A DNA stretch of 64,000 bases. Origin: Gordius sp. MW1. Taxonomy: Eukaryota > Nematomorpha > Gordioida > Gordea > Gordiidae. Location: positions 20,509,245 to 20,573,244 of the forward strand of contig OZ038528.1 in NCBI GenBank assembly GCA_964036665.1. Direction: 5' to 3'. Under the pieces are notes generated by a model. The model was not told the origin of the DNA. It saw only the letters and a list, made by a program, of their open reading frames with translations, and searched no databases. Each line of letters opens with the position of its first letter. Within the stretch, counting starts at the first letter, position 1. Made by a program: the position numbers and the translations under genes. This document shows, piece by piece, positions 23,601 to 35,640 of the stretch.

Positions 23601-23604
23601 TTGT

Positions 23605-23995
23605 ATAAATAATTAACTATTAATTTTGCATTTTATACCCCTTATAGGTATTTTCGCCCCTTCCCACCTTTCTCGCCCATAAATTGCATAGCAAATATGC
23701 TACATTTATACGGAGAATAGATGAGTCGTCCCCCTTCCCTTCTCCCCTTTCCCCGGGGGTCTGGGGGCGGAGCCTTCAGCAAGGGGTTTGGGGGCGAAGC
23801 CCCCAGTTACGCCCGAAGGGCGTATATTATATAATAGATAATTTAACAAAGATAGAGATGAGGGGTGGGGCACCTCTTTCTTATGCATTAATTTAAAAAA
23901 TCGATAACCTAATATACCCAATGCAAATAGATAGGGTAACGGACGGACAACGGACAACTAAAAACGAGCCAATAAATTGCATAGCAATTAATAAA
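23605..23995. repeat. Rep-A (plus) joined head-to-head to Rep-B (minus)
   Basis: Rep-A runs 23605-23830, with an altered 3' end (GGGGGCGAAGCCCCC and CGCCCGAAGGGCG hairpins in place of the usual one). An inverted Rep-B follows, ending AATTGCATAGCAATTAAT at about 23995. Confidence 0.65.
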
Positions 23996-24101
23996 AAGGT
24001 TCCTTACCTTGACCAAAGGTAGAAATCAATCCATTATATAAACTGATGGTTTTATTTTAACGAGTAAAAAGTGAATAAGAATTAGATAAAAACAAGGATT
24101 A

Positions 24102-24294
24102 GGAGGTCCCCCTATGGGCATTTTCGCCCCTTCCCACTTTTCTCGCTCATAAATTGCATAGCAAATATGCTACGTTTATACGGAGTATAGATGAGTCGTC
24201 CCCCCTTCCCTTCCCCTCTTCCCCTTCCCCCCTCCCCTTCCCCTCCCCTTCCCCTTCCCTTCTCCCCCTTCCCACGACGGCCGAAGGCCCGAGT
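24102..24294 (+). repeat. Rep-A repeat, copy 5
   Basis: Complete copy ending in a slightly changed hairpin (ACGGCCGAAGGCCCGAG). It lies about 120 bp upstream of the start codon of the glycoprotein gene and so forms part of its 5' flank. Confidence 0.75.
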
Positions 24295-24415
24295 ATTTTA
24301 TTTATACTTTGAAATTATTAAAAATTATAGTATAGACTACTTTTTGTTTTTTGTATAAGTTTAAATGTAAAACGTATGTATAAAGTTTAAACACAATATT
24401 TTCTTTCAATTCACC

Positions 24416-27400
24416 ATGGTATTAGTCATTGGACTGTAAGTGTTGATAGTCTCTTTGGGTGTTGGACCCCCGATCATAATCATATTACTAAAAAATGGTT
24501 TGCCTTGCATGTTATAATTTTTGTCAACTATTTATTGTATGGATATAGGTTGGCAAGCCTATTTAAAAATTATTTTTTATAGAATGTAGTCAATCTGTAA
24601 TTGATAATTCTAAAGTTCTATTAAAATAAATTATGCAAATCATGGAAAGTTGCAAAAAATAGATTTTAGATATAGTATTAACACCTGCCTAACAATCCAT
24701 GCATTTATTATTATATCAAAGTTAACGGAATCATATTGCACTCTTTCAAATGTAATAAATACGAACAATCTTGTCCAAGCTTTTTTAAATTTAGATCAAA
24801 AGACCTTAGACGATTTATTTGGATTAGATTCGAAGAATTTAAATGCCCGAGAAAGTAAAAGTTCACTTCGGGCAAGGTATAGCAAGCTTTTGAATGGTCG
24901 TGAAATTGGGCAACTTTTAAAAGGTTCTGCACTCGCACCGAATTCTAAACTGCTGGACACAAGGGATAAAAACTGGAGAAATGATTTAGAAAAATGGGTT
25001 AATAAAGCTATATCCCCAGAACTTTTGGATGCATTAATACTCATGGAAACCGATAAATACAACAATGGTAAAAATTACATTTATTTTTTAACAAATTTTA
25101 AAATTAATTTATTTTCAAAACTAATAACTAATCTAAATATTTGTAGACCTTTATTTTTAAATAGTATCTCATTTTTTGTTAAACGTCAATGTAATATTTT
25201 AAAGCTAATGTTTACAAATCTAGAATTTTATAAGTGCAAATATCATATAAAATCCTATAAAATTTTAGATGCGGAAAAAGGCGATACTCTGCCCGAACTA
25301 TTCTATTCAACAGATAATAAAATGATCACAACGCCTCCGTCTTTTACCATACAAAATTGCAGTGACAAATTACCTTATAAAATACCAGTTACAATTCAGC
25401 CAAGTGATGCAAAACTGAACAGAGTCAAGATCATGAGAAGGAGATTTAAAGGTAAGAATGTTAGTGCGAACGAAATGGAAAAGACCTTTCCATATAATCA
25501 AAATTTAAAACAATCGGATCCTAATGAGTCTAAAAAGGCGATTTGGCAAGCTAATATCTTGAAAAAGAATTCTACGGAAAGTTCTTTATCATCATTCAAC
25601 CCAGTCAATGAGAGTTTGAATTCCGAAAAAATTGATTATGATAAAATAAAAATGATTTTTAAGAACAACAATGAGACTTTTCCTAGGATCACCTTGCCTT
25701 TATTGATCCAAACACAGTCATATACCATGAAACCCTACAATTTTTCGATTGCCTATAATTATCGCAAACATAGGGTTGGAAATAAACATATAAAAGATGG
25801 CCTTTTAAACTTGTCGCAAAAATGGTCAAGTTATAAAAAGACTAAAACGTGGACTTCATCAATATATCCAACCTTAAATTCAGATAATTTTTTGGCTAAC
25901 ATTACAACTAATCCTAAATCCTTGGGACAAAATAAAAACCAACTGATTGAATTGGCAAGATCTATCAAAGACAGGATTCACAGACTACACGCGTTTAAAT
26001 GGTATTCCACAAGTCCGCCAACAAGCTCTGAATCTATATCTAGTGTTATAACAACTTCTATGCCCAATACATTTACCAATAGTGAATCGATTACAATACC
26101 TCTAACTAGTAAACCTACAGTGGCCACCACAGTAGTCATTGACTCAACAGCGAAATTTGGCGAGTATGGCAATGTTACAGAGAAAGCGAAGCAATTAACA
26201 CCTTTAAGGTCCAATCTGAACGACAAGAATCTCAAAATTATAATTAAATACATGTACCACAATGAAGATTTAATCAGTCACATTAAACGATTACACTCGT
26301 TAGAACGCAGAATAAGACATCAACTAAAACGACTAGCTGACCAAAATACAGCATCACCTATCACTTTAAATTTAACCACTACGAGAAACACCGATTCAAA
26401 CTTGTCCACAACAAGGACAAGTGTAATAACAATGCAACAAGCCCAAACTATTTTATCATATACATCCATCTTTAATGTAACTCAATCTCCGCCAACCTAT
26501 GGAGTACAATTTGCCAAATTCAATAAAACGCCATCGTTCAAATTGAATCACAATGATACCATTTATAATACAACTGGGCAGATTACAAACATTACAGTCG
26601 CATGCAACGAATCTTCTAGCGGCTACAATTTGACAACTTTAAAAAGTTTCACGGCGCGTTTTACGACGAGTTTGAACAACATCACAATTATTTCTAAGAT
26701 TCACAACACACCCAAGTATTCTTGTTCAGACTTAGATAAATTATCAGGTTTAGAGAATTCCCCGGAAAATTCTGTAAAATACGATAACTTTGATTTAATT
26801 TCAGCCAACCCGGTCCCACATAATAAATATGACATATACGTAGTTGACACAGTTAAAGGAACCAGATATAAAAGGACTTATACATACAGACACAAAAAAG
26901 GAGCAAATAATGGTGAACAAGATGTGTTCAATATGAGTTTGGATTTAAGTGACGCTTCTTTTAACAATTGGGGACTTTACATAGTGGGAGCCGATAAAAG
27001 TATTAAGAAGAACAACATGCGCTATGCCTTGGAAATAGAATTTATAAACATCGTTCATATATATGGAATTATAATGGCGGTACTTAAATATTATTCAAAA
27101 AATTATTTTAACTTATATAAGATGTTTCATTATTGCTTGAACATATGCTAGGAAAAATTTCGTATATTGCATTTTAAGAACTTTCCCAATTGTTGTTTTC
27201 ATGTCTAAATAGTACTTTAATTGATAAAGGCTTGTTACAATTGTACATTGGGAGATTACCAAAAGATTAAAGTACCAATTGAATTGACTACCGAATTTAT
27301 CCTAGCTTATTCACTATTTCCATCAGCATTTAACAAATGGATTTACGTTCACGATGCACAAGTGAATATACACGTATGCTTTATCCTATAAATTACAATT

Positions 27401-27628
27401 ATTTGATAAAAAATCAGATAGACTAGTTTCATTTAACACAATTCTAGTATTTATATTCTTTTCTAGATATTTCACAACATACCAAACAGCTTGATTAGAG
27501 TCCCAATCCAAAATCGAGCTATCAAAGGGTTGCGAATTTATCCATGGGATTGGAATTTGGAATACCCTCCAAAGATTATACTTAAAATGATAGTTGGATG
27601 CATTGATAATAAAGAGGTTCTACTATAA
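24416..27628 (+). CDS. Unrecognised secreted N-glycosylated protein, five exons
   Basis: I do not recognise this protein. Exon model: 24416-24435 (ATG, then donor CT|GTAAGT), 24670-25067, 25269-27079, 27230-27373 and 27467-27628 (stop TAA 27626-27628). All phases agree; total 2535 nt, 844 aa. Joining exon 1 to exon 2 gives MVLVIGL followed by a hydrophobic stretch, a plausible signal peptide. Residues from about 100 to 700 are Ser/Thr/Asn-rich with many N-x-S/T sites (for example NITVACNESS), one dibasic RRR site and few cysteines. The C-terminal 150 residues look globular, including NWGLYIVGADK and, across the last exons, CYNCTLGDYQK and IYPWDWNLEYP. Intron 2 (201 nt) is in frame and open, so the unspliced frame appears continuous at 833 aa. 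A likely AATAAA lies at 27716. Exon 2 could instead start at 24676. The exon 3 donor (GCG|GTACTT) is the least certain point. Confidence 0.7.
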
Positions 27629-27715
27629 ATGTTGTAATATGGTGAGCGCTTAAGTGGTAACAAACAGTATTCGAATATTTGTTAGGATTTTCAATTGATT
27701 TATATTCTTATTTTA

Positions 27716-27721
27716 AATAAA
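27716..27721 (+). promoter_or_regulatory. Polyadenylation signal of the glycoprotein gene
   Basis: AATAAA, 87 nt beyond the modelled stop codon. It is the first such hexamer in the 3' flank. Confidence 0.5.
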
Positions 27722-28035
27722 TTAGTCAATGCTATGACAATTAGATCTTATTCCGCATTGCCAAGATAAGATAAATGTCACAATAGCCAGCCTTGCTAAG
27801 GCGTTAAAATTCTTGCCAACCTACAAAAAATGTTTAAAATAGACATGAATTAAAAATTACAAATAATATACAAACAAAATTAAAGTTTGATCACCTATAT
27901 ATAGCCTTTCAAAAAATCGATGACGGTTTAAAAAAAATAAGTCGTTAAAGATTGATAAATTTTGAGGCCTACGTATCTTTGCGTTATAACTTATGCGTGC
28001 CAATTAAAAATTGACACTAACACAAAAATTAGTTA
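27722..28035. other. Non-coding stretch
   Basis: Nothing recognised between the glycoprotein gene and the retroelement remnant. Confidence 0.45.
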
Positions 28036-29330
28036 AGAAATGCAAATATGATGTAGACGACGTCCTGATCTATCCATCAGAAACAGACGTACAACCGGAT
28101 TTAGAGAACATATGACATTGCCCATAAGTGGGGCCTTACCGTAAATACGAGAAAATCCTCCATTCTTCCCGAAAGAGAACTCGATTACCTGGGGCTCAGA
28201 ATTTCATTCTCTAGCCATTCAATCACATGCTCCCCAAAAATTGTCACCAGACTCGAATATGCCTCAGATATAGTTCCTCACCGCAACCAACAACGTCCTA
28301 CCACCGAAAAATGTCCTCCTGGAAGCCTTTGGTTACTTCATTACTTCCTATACTTAACTGGTTTGTCGAAACTGATACTACGCCTTCCTCACTGACAAAA
28401 ATAGGACGTTTATCCTTGACAGCTCCTGCCACAAATTAAACTCTATAGTGCAATCCTTGCAAATAAAAATCACACTCTATGTACCTCCGACGAAACTATA
28501 TAGGTGGACGCCTCCAGCGACCACATCGAAATTGCTACGGCCACCAAAGAATAATTCATATTCTTCGCAGACGCAGCCGCAGCTTTTGACTTCAGGTACC
28601 CCGAAAACGGACGCAAAACGTTAGCCGAAACACTTGCAGCATTTTATTACCTCGTCTGCAAACGATGGAAACCCGCTCCCCGAATTAAGACCGATTCAAT
28701 AACGCCCTACTACGTCCTCCTCAAACGAGGCTTAAATTCACCAACCATCGAACACGTGATCTCATGCTTTGTCAGGGAATATGGTATCCAAGCCCTGATA
28801 GCAATAAGATACAATATACAATGGACACTTACTACAGAAAACCCGGCTGGCATCTGTACCATCCATCTTAACACAAGAACCACCAAAAGGCTCCCACCTC
28901 CCTAAAACGTACTCAGACTACAAATTATTCGACTGGTCAACCTGGGCCGGAGACGCGGACGACGACGAACTTAGATAGCGGGATAGGAATGAACGGAGCT
29001 AATGACTTTATCCGCGCTATATTTTTTGCAGGTATATAGGAAAGTCGCGGCCTAATTTTCCTGATCTACGCTACTTACTTATATTTAGTCCCTACACTTA
29101 TCCCTAAATATATCCTAAATTTTCGTCGCGCACGCTTTACCTATACATACTTACCTGTAAACTTAAATATTTACACTTATTCGCTATTTACACATAATAC
29201 TTCGCATTATTGTTTATTTTATCGCTCATATGTTTTTATATAAATACCTTAGATAAATAAACGCTATGGGGGACAGTAGGGCTTGCTTTTCCTGAACTCA
29301 CAGGGTACAGCAGCTTAACTGCTGTACTCA
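28036..29330 (+). pseudogene. Decayed retroelement: RT palm, RNase H and 3' end
   Basis: Reverse-transcriptase remnant in shifting frames. YDVDDVLIYPSE (near 28050) holds the RT Asp-Asp motif; VNTRKSS…LDYLGLRISF (about 28140-28205) matches the RT palm/thumb 'K-S-x-F…YLG' region. An RNase H-like part follows: FFADAAAAF (near 28560), TLAETLAAFYYL (about 28620) and KTDSITPYYVLLKRG (about 28690), ending near a TENPAG segment (28835). A last open piece, KTYSDYKLFDWSTW (about 28905-28950), is followed by an acidic DADDDEL tail and a stop (28975). The RNase H ending differs from the usual gypsy DALSR form, so I leave the class open. Stops and frameshifts make it non-functional. Confidence 0.6.
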
Positions 29331-29332
29331 AA

Positions 29333-29462
29333 TGTTAACACATAACATGAACAACATATACACACATGTTAATACACAACATGAACAACATAAACACACA
29401 TGTTAATACATAACATGGACAACATATACACACGTGTTAATACATAACATGAAGAACATACA
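29333..29462 (+). repeat. Tandem repeat, about 43-bp unit
   Basis: ACATGTTAATACATAACATG-type units, with ACAACATA(T/A)ACACAC between them, repeated about three times with small changes. It lies just beyond the retroelement tail. Confidence 0.75.
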
Positions 29463-30723
29463 TTCATTCATCATATCATTTTTCTAGAACACATTTTCCG
29501 TATCAAGTCAAACGTTATAAAGACACTAATTATAAAACACCTAATAATACCTAAAAATTTCTATAAAAATTATGATATAAGCTTTTGATTTAGGTAGATC
29601 TGAAGGTACCAATTCATAATTAGGGTACTCTATAATAGGGTTGGGGTTGGTGTTTTTAGGAGTTTTATAATTAGTGTCTTTATAATGTTTGACCCCGATT
29701 CCACATTTTCATTCAAACAACACAACACATATACACGTCATCACATCATACAAATTCAAATATAATCATTCCCACACTTCAAATATCATCATTCCCACAC
29801 TTAAGCATTTTCATTTACCTTATTCATATTTCATATATTTTACATATTTTCACGTTTATATTTCACGTTATACATATTTACTTCAATAAAATAATATATC
29901 ATTTTTACAACAGATAATAATAATAATAATATCGAGATACACAGTTGAAGCCTAAAATTGATAAAAAAAAATATTAGCCCGGGTCGGGGTCAGAAAAATT
30001 CAAGTTAACCAGGGTCATTATTATTTCTTTATTTGTAGACATGGTTTTCACACAATTGTAAGTTTCCATTTAACACATGGAACAGACTGTGGTTAAAGCC
30101 ATAGGCGAAACACAAAACATCATGACCTTAATTTTCACTAAGAACCAAGGCTAAAATAAGAGGTATAGGCTAGTATACGATTTGACAAATTAATCGAGAG
30201 ATTGCTTGACAAAGTATACCAATATGATTGCAGTTCCCACAAATATGAGAAACTAATAATTTTAGCACATCCATTACCGCTCATCCCATATGTAATCCGC
30301 TTTAAAATTGTTTCGAGCGTGCCATCTAAAATTTTTAGTAATACACTGTTATTGAAAAGATGGCTGTATAAGTACTAGCAGCTGTATACAAATCATGTGC
30401 TTTCGAAAAGATCAAATTTTTTAACTCGTTAGTATACTTTTTATTTATTTTTATAATATTTAAATCACATATCGCTGTATATATATATTAAAACTATTTA
30501 TAGTTATTTAATTATTGCATTTATTACAAAACAAAATATAACAAGTTACAGAGTTGAGCCTAAAGTAAAACGAAATTCTAATAAAGAGTGAGTAAAAGAA
30601 ATCAGATTTTGTAATAGCGTTTTAATATAAGAAATCGATTAATAGCGCGTTTTAACGAGGGTAACAAAAAGCATTAAAAACTTGTTAATACACATTAGAG
30701 GGTGACAAATACATATATTATTA
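29463..30723. other. AT-rich intergenic stretch, 3' flank of the transporter
   Basis: A 66-aa frame at 29689-29889 is low-complexity His/Tyr/Phe sequence and not credible. A (TAA) microsatellite is near 29908-29930. Otherwise nothing recognised. Confidence 0.45.
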
Positions 30724-31881
30724 TCATGCTTTGGTGGCGGTATCGCTATCCTGCGTTTTGGGAACAGGTGTGTCAGGATCACTAACTCTCTCGGTTTTCG
30801 ACTGGCCGTCGTGTTTTGAGACGTACCACTTGCGTAAACCCAACCCAAATATGCTGAACGTTATAAAACAGGCTCCAACCCAACTTGTCCAAGGCGGTGG
30901 TTCCGCTTTAGCTACGACTTGGAGCAGGAAGGTAAGGACTATACCCATAGCGGTGGTAGCTGAAACTATGCCTGCGTTTTCGTAACGAAGGGCACCGTAC
31001 AAAAAGAACTGGGCCACGGACCCTAGAAAGGCGCTTGCGATTAATCGAAGCCGAACATGGTTGTGACATGGGAGCCGTGCGTACGCTTTTAAACTAAGGC
31101 TCAGCACGCTCGTTATTATTAAACCAATCATGGCGTAGTCGATGATGATGAGCGATAGAGGGAGGAAACTGATTTTGCGAACTGAAACTATGGCCACGGC
31201 TGCGGTAAGGGAAGATACTCCGGCCAGTAATAGGCCTAAGTAGTGTTTCGGATAGGCGCGCGCTATTTGGGCCACCGATTGACTACCGTTTAGAAAGCGA
31301 TTAAAGATGAAAGCGGGGCGCGTTATGAATACAGCCCCAATTATTATGAACGCTAGAAGCACCATTTCTATAACATTAATCTTTTCCCGCAAAAAGATCC
31401 AGGCCAATAAAGCTACGAAGATGGGGGACATGCTGTGAATGCAGCTTGCATCAGAAATAGGCGCGTATGAAACGGCGAACAAAATTAAAATTACTGACAG
31501 CGCTCCAGCCAAACATCGAGTGAAAACGGCCCAGGCATGCTTTTTCCTAGGTAGTAAAGGATCCGATTGGTAAACGCTTAAAGGCATACCTACCAGTAAC
31601 TGAAAAAGCATGCGCGTGTTACCAATTACGAAAGGCGAAACATCCTTCACATCTGACACCAGCCAATATACCAATGCCAATAAAATACATTGAATAAGTG
31701 CCAATAAAATTCCAAATAAAGGCCGTAATGCTACTTTAGCTCTTTTGCAACAATTGTCCTCCTCAACATGTTTATCCTTTAAAGTTGTGCTAAGAGTGTC
31801 AATGGCATAATCATGTGTGATTTGTGGTTCTTGATTAATGTGTTTTATACTTAAAAGTTCAATGGCTTTTTTTCTTTTTGA
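30724..31881 (-). CDS. SLC35G-type EamA/DMT membrane transporter, 5' end missing
   Basis: Integral membrane protein of the drug/metabolite transporter superfamily, related to SLC35G; substrate unknown. The open frame on the minus strand runs from 31881 to stop at 30726-30724, about 385 codons uninterrupted. Two EamA halves give about ten hydrophobic segments. Family-like stretches in order: FGILLALIQCILLALVYWL (TM1), GNTRMLFQLLVGMPLSVYQ (TM2), FTRCLAGALSVILI (TM3), SPIFVALLAWIFLREKINV (TM4-5 junction), GAVFITRPAFIF, then in the second half AVAIVSVRKI, GSVAQFFLYGALRYENAG and TSWVGACFITFSIFGLG. The tail is hydrophilic (DPDTPVPKTQDSDTATKA). No in-frame ATG precedes TM1: the upstream stop is at 31884, so an upstream exon must supply the start, with a splice acceptor around 31865-31878. 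Its GC content is higher than that of its surroundings. I could not find the first exon. Confidence 0.85.
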   Translation of the reverse strand, partial: SKRKKAIELLSIKHINQEPQITHDYAIDTLSTTLKDKHVEEDNCCKRAKVALRPLFGILLALIQCILLALVYWLVSDVKDVSPFVIGNTRMLFQLLVGMPLSVYQSDPLLPRKKHAWAVFTRCLAGALSVILILFAVSYAPISDASCIHSMSPIFVALLAWIFLREKINVIEMVLLAFIIIGAVFITRPAFIFNRFLNGSQSVAQIARAYPKHYLGLLLAGVSSLTAAVAIVSVRKISFLPLSLIIIDYAMIGLIITSVLSLSLKAYARLPCHNHVRLRLIASAFLGSVAQFFLYGALRYENAGIVSATTAMGIVLTFLLQVVAKAEPPPWTSWVGACFITFSIFGLGLRKWYVSKHDGQSKTERVSDPDTPVPKTQDSDTATKA

Positions 31882-31884
31882 TTA

Positions 31885-34396
31885 TAATATTTAGTTAAAT
31901 GGAATATTAATTAAAATATTCATATCATTGTTATTAATTTATATTTATATATATATTTATATATAACATTATAAAGATCATTTTTAGTATATTATTTTAA
32001 TTTAAGAATAGTAATTAGTTAAATAAGCTTTCAAGACATTTTGTATGTCAATAATTTATATAAATCCAATCATTTAACAACTACATAAAAGTTTAATGTA
32101 TGTAAAATAGAAATTTAGAACCTAAATCAGTTAAATGCAAATATATATTGTATGCAATTCTAATAATATCCGAAATAAACAATGAAATACAATAGAGTTT
32201 ACCTGAAATATAAAAGTTTAAGATCATAGGAATGAGTTAACATTTAAAAAAATGGGTTTGATTATTCGACCTTGAATCTTAATCACTTCTGTTCAAAACG
32301 ATTATATTCAAAAGGTAAATTAACCATACGGTCAATGCTTCAAAGCGTCAATGTAGCAACCGATTAAAAATTTTCAAAATTTTAATATCTGACATAACGT
32401 CTAATTTTGACGTTTTCAACTTACCACAAATATGGCAAAAAAGCATATAAAAATATTAAAATTCAAAATTTGTAAAATTAGAATTTATATTAATGATATT
32501 GTAGTGTAAACATACACTTCCAAGGCATTTAGGACTGTGTTAAATATATTTAATCAAAATATAAAACCCAAAATTCTAGCCAACTTATTTAATGCAAATT
32601 ACACAGGGTACTTAAAAATATAATTTTAAGTAAAAAGTGTTATTAAAAAATGATTTTCAAAATTAATCATAACTCAGCGTCCTTTAATTCTTAGAATATG
32701 TTAAGTTAGGTTAGTTTGATATATATTTGACAATATCGTATCAATTAAAATTCCAAAATGTTGATTGTGTCAAGAATATATTTGTCATCTGATTTTAATT
32801 CTCATATTCATATTTATAAATTTTTAAAAGAAAAGAAAACAACTTAAAAAAATTATTAAAAAAATTTATAATTATTTATTTTAAACCATTTAATTGTAAC
32901 AGTAATGTAGAATCTATGAAAATTTTGATAAGGAGGCTGTTGAACAGTAATTGAGGGGTCCCCTTCTAAGGCAAACGCACAATAAAAAGTAAACTGTTTC
33001 ATTAAAAACTGAGCTATCGAAATATAAAAATTTATGATTATTATTATTAACTTAATTGGTTTAAATTGATTTATAATATTTGTTTACTTTTTGAGTAAAG
33101 TTTATTGCAATCTATTATAAATTAATTTTTTAATCATTTTTTGTGGCTTTTTGATGAAATATATATTAATTTTTTTTTCAACAAAATTTAGGTTTATGAT
33201 AACGAACAATTTGAATCGGTACCAGAATAAAAAGCATACCATTTTGTCTATATATAATAAATATTATTCTGACCTGGATTATGAAATTTACTTGTTTGAT
33301 TTTTGGATAAGGACAAATTAGTTTAATTGATAGAGGTATTTCATTCCTTGATTTTATGTTCTCCAATCCTATACAACAAATATTACATCTTCATAGTATC
33401 ACAATAAAAACAAAATACTGTATTTGATATTTCGTCGAATTTATATTAACTTGTATTAATAATACTTAAATTTATTATGTAAATTTATATATTTTAATAT
33501 CTTAACAAAATATTGACGTAAAAATTTACTATATGGCAGCAATAGCAAAAGAAATTAAATTTAAGCCTTTGTAAATATTCTGTATTAATATTATTTGCAA
33601 GTTTTCCCATCTTTAATAAAAAAATAATTATTCGACTAGCTCGAGTTTATAAAATGATCACAAACGAATATATATAAATTTCAAGTAAATTTTCAAAAAT
33701 TATAGACTCCCCATAGTTTAACAAATCCAACTATTAAACCGGTTTTTAAATTTTATTTTTAAATTTGTTAAAAATAGAAGCAATTAAATAAAATTTAATA
33801 TAATTTGGACAAATGATTAGCAAACTCGAGATTTAAGTTTTAAAAATTAAACAAACCGTAATAAGTTAATTTAATGAAAAAAATATATCTTTTATTTTTA
33901 TTCGGTTTTTAACAAAAGCCGCCTTTACAAAATTTCATATTTCAAAAAAAAATTGGATGATAACTCCGAAAGCCTTAAATTTGATAATAACTGTAAATAA
34001 ATTTAATAAATTGTCACGTAATATATTATAGACTTAGTTGAGGCAAATACCCTCATTAAATCAAAAATCCTTACGTTTTAAAGCAACTTTGAAAAAACAT
34101 TAAATTATAATTAGTTTGACCTTTCTTAAAATGACGAATTTTTGTACTACGCTTACAATTATTAACATTACTGCCGTTTAAATAAAAAACATCCAGCTTT
34201 CATTTAACATATGACTTTAAATGGTAATTACGGTCAAATTTTAGAAATATTATATTAAAAATCACACTTTTTTAAAATTTGATCAGAGATAATAGTCAAG
34301 CTTATAAGATTTAATGATAAAATATTATAAACATTATTTGCATAATTTTATATAACAATTAAGAATTATACTTAGATATAGAAATGAATGAATAAA
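31885..34396. other. AT-rich stretch; should hold the transporter's first exon
   Basis: About 2.5 kb without a supported gene. The missing 5' exon and promoter of the minus-strand transporter should lie here or further right, but no ATG with a convincing donor stood out. The 62-aa frame at 33178-33366 is not credible. Confidence 0.4.
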
Positions 34397-34555
34397 CTCG
34401 GGCCTTCGGCCCTCGTGGGAAGGGGAGGGGGGGAAGGGGAGGAGGGGAAGGGGGGACGACTCATCTATACTCCGTATAGAAGTAGCATATTTGCTATGCA
34501 ATTTATGGGCGAGAAAGGTGGCAAGGGGCGAGAATGCCTATAGGGGGGATTAATT
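34397..34555 (-). repeat. Rep-A repeat, inverted copy
   Basis: Begins CTCGGGCCTTCGGCCC, the inverse of the Rep-A 3' hairpin, and ends in the inverse of the TATAGGCATTCTCGCCCC block. Confidence 0.75.
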
Positions 34556-34985
34556 CAAAATAATTGGACTGACGGGCATAGGGTAAATATCAATGTTTTC
34601 TAATTTCAAATCGAAAAAAAGAATAAAAATTGGTTAGTAGTCAGGACACGGTTAAAAAGTCATATTATCAATGATATTAACAAGAACAATATATAATTTA
34701 ATTTTAAAAAATAAATAAAAATTTTGCCCTCTCCGGGATTCAAACCCACATAAGTAGTGGTATAGGCTTTTGTAGGGGCACAGGGACCCATATCAGTAGA
34801 GGCATAGGCCCTTGTATGAAAGGGCATAGGGTAATTATCGATGTTAACCAATTCAAAATCGAAAAAAAAATTTCGATTTATTTGGCTAATGGTCATTTTT
34901 TTTCATTGGTCAGTAGCATGCGGACGGTCAAAAAGTCATATTGGTATTTACAAGAACAATATATTAATTTAATTTAAAAAAAAAT
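34556..34985 (-). repeat. Rep-C block, inverted, with CCGGGATTCAAACCCACA
   Basis: Contains inverse Rep-C phrases (ATGGTCATTTTTTTTCATTG, GGACGGTCAAAAAGTCATAT) and the inverse of a B-box-like motif. It also has GTAGAGGCATAGGCCCTTGT repeats that occur several times again at 36.3-36.75 kb. Confidence 0.7.
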
Positions 34986-34989
34986 AAAA

Positions 34990-35055
34990 AAAATTTGTCT
35001 CTCCTGGGATTGAACACGAACCTCCAGGTCACAAAGCTGGCGCCAATAACTTGAA
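34990..35055 (-). repeat. tRNA-like SINE head, inverted
   Basis: On the minus strand, GGCGCCAGCTTTGTGACCTG is followed by a GGTTCGTGTTCAATCCCAGG-type B box. CCAG/CTGG can pair as an anticodon-like arm. The full cloverleaf is not formed. Confidence 0.5.
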
Positions 35056-35640
35056 GGGTAACGGACAACGGACAACCAAAAACGAGCCCATAAATTGCAT
35101 AGCAATTTATATTAATTTAAAGAAGATACGCATAAAAATATCAAGTATGGTGGGTGAGATTAATTTGCGTATATACACACAGTAAGACTGGTAAAAAAAA
35201 CAACCTATTAAAGTTGATTTAAGCTAATTTTATAGTAAATGGTCAAAATACTTTCCTAAAACTAGATTTGATTTCATATTTATAGGCAAATTGAGGTCTA
35301 TTAACACCTAATTCAAACTATCATTATTGGTTGACATTGTATTCGTGATGATGTAATCAATATTCAAAGAGGCATTATGCTAATAGGGCTGATAGTAATT
35401 ACACTTTGATAGCAAGTCATGACTTGTCTTGTGTGATGCTATGTTTTGTCCTATTAATTCAAAACTTATGCAAAATATTAAAACCCGACCCCGCCCGAAA
35501 AAGCGATAACGAGAGAGAGATGATGTGGGGAGGAGACACGCGTATGTATTACTATTCTAACACGGCGAGGGAGATAGAGATGAGGGGTGGGGCACCTCTT
35601 ATGAATTAATTTAAAAAATCGAAATACTAACACATCTCTC
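35040..35640. repeat. Rep-B fragments flanking a unique stretch
   Basis: Inverted Rep-B at 35050-35110 (ends AATTGCATAGCAATTTA). A second inverted Rep-B-like piece at 35510-35620 contains GAGGGAGATAGAGATGAGGG and GTGGGGCACCTCTTATG. The 400 bp between them is non-coding. Confidence 0.6.

Noticed and set aside
25068..25268. Coding segment of the glycoprotein
   Set aside because: Although open and in frame, it is AT-rich and low in complexity, and it is bounded by GTAAAA and a TTTTAG acceptor with matching phase, so an in-frame intron is more likely.
25978..26262. 94-codon minus-strand frame
   Set aside because: Antisense to the glycoprotein's Ser/Thr-rich coding region, with no recognisable protein.
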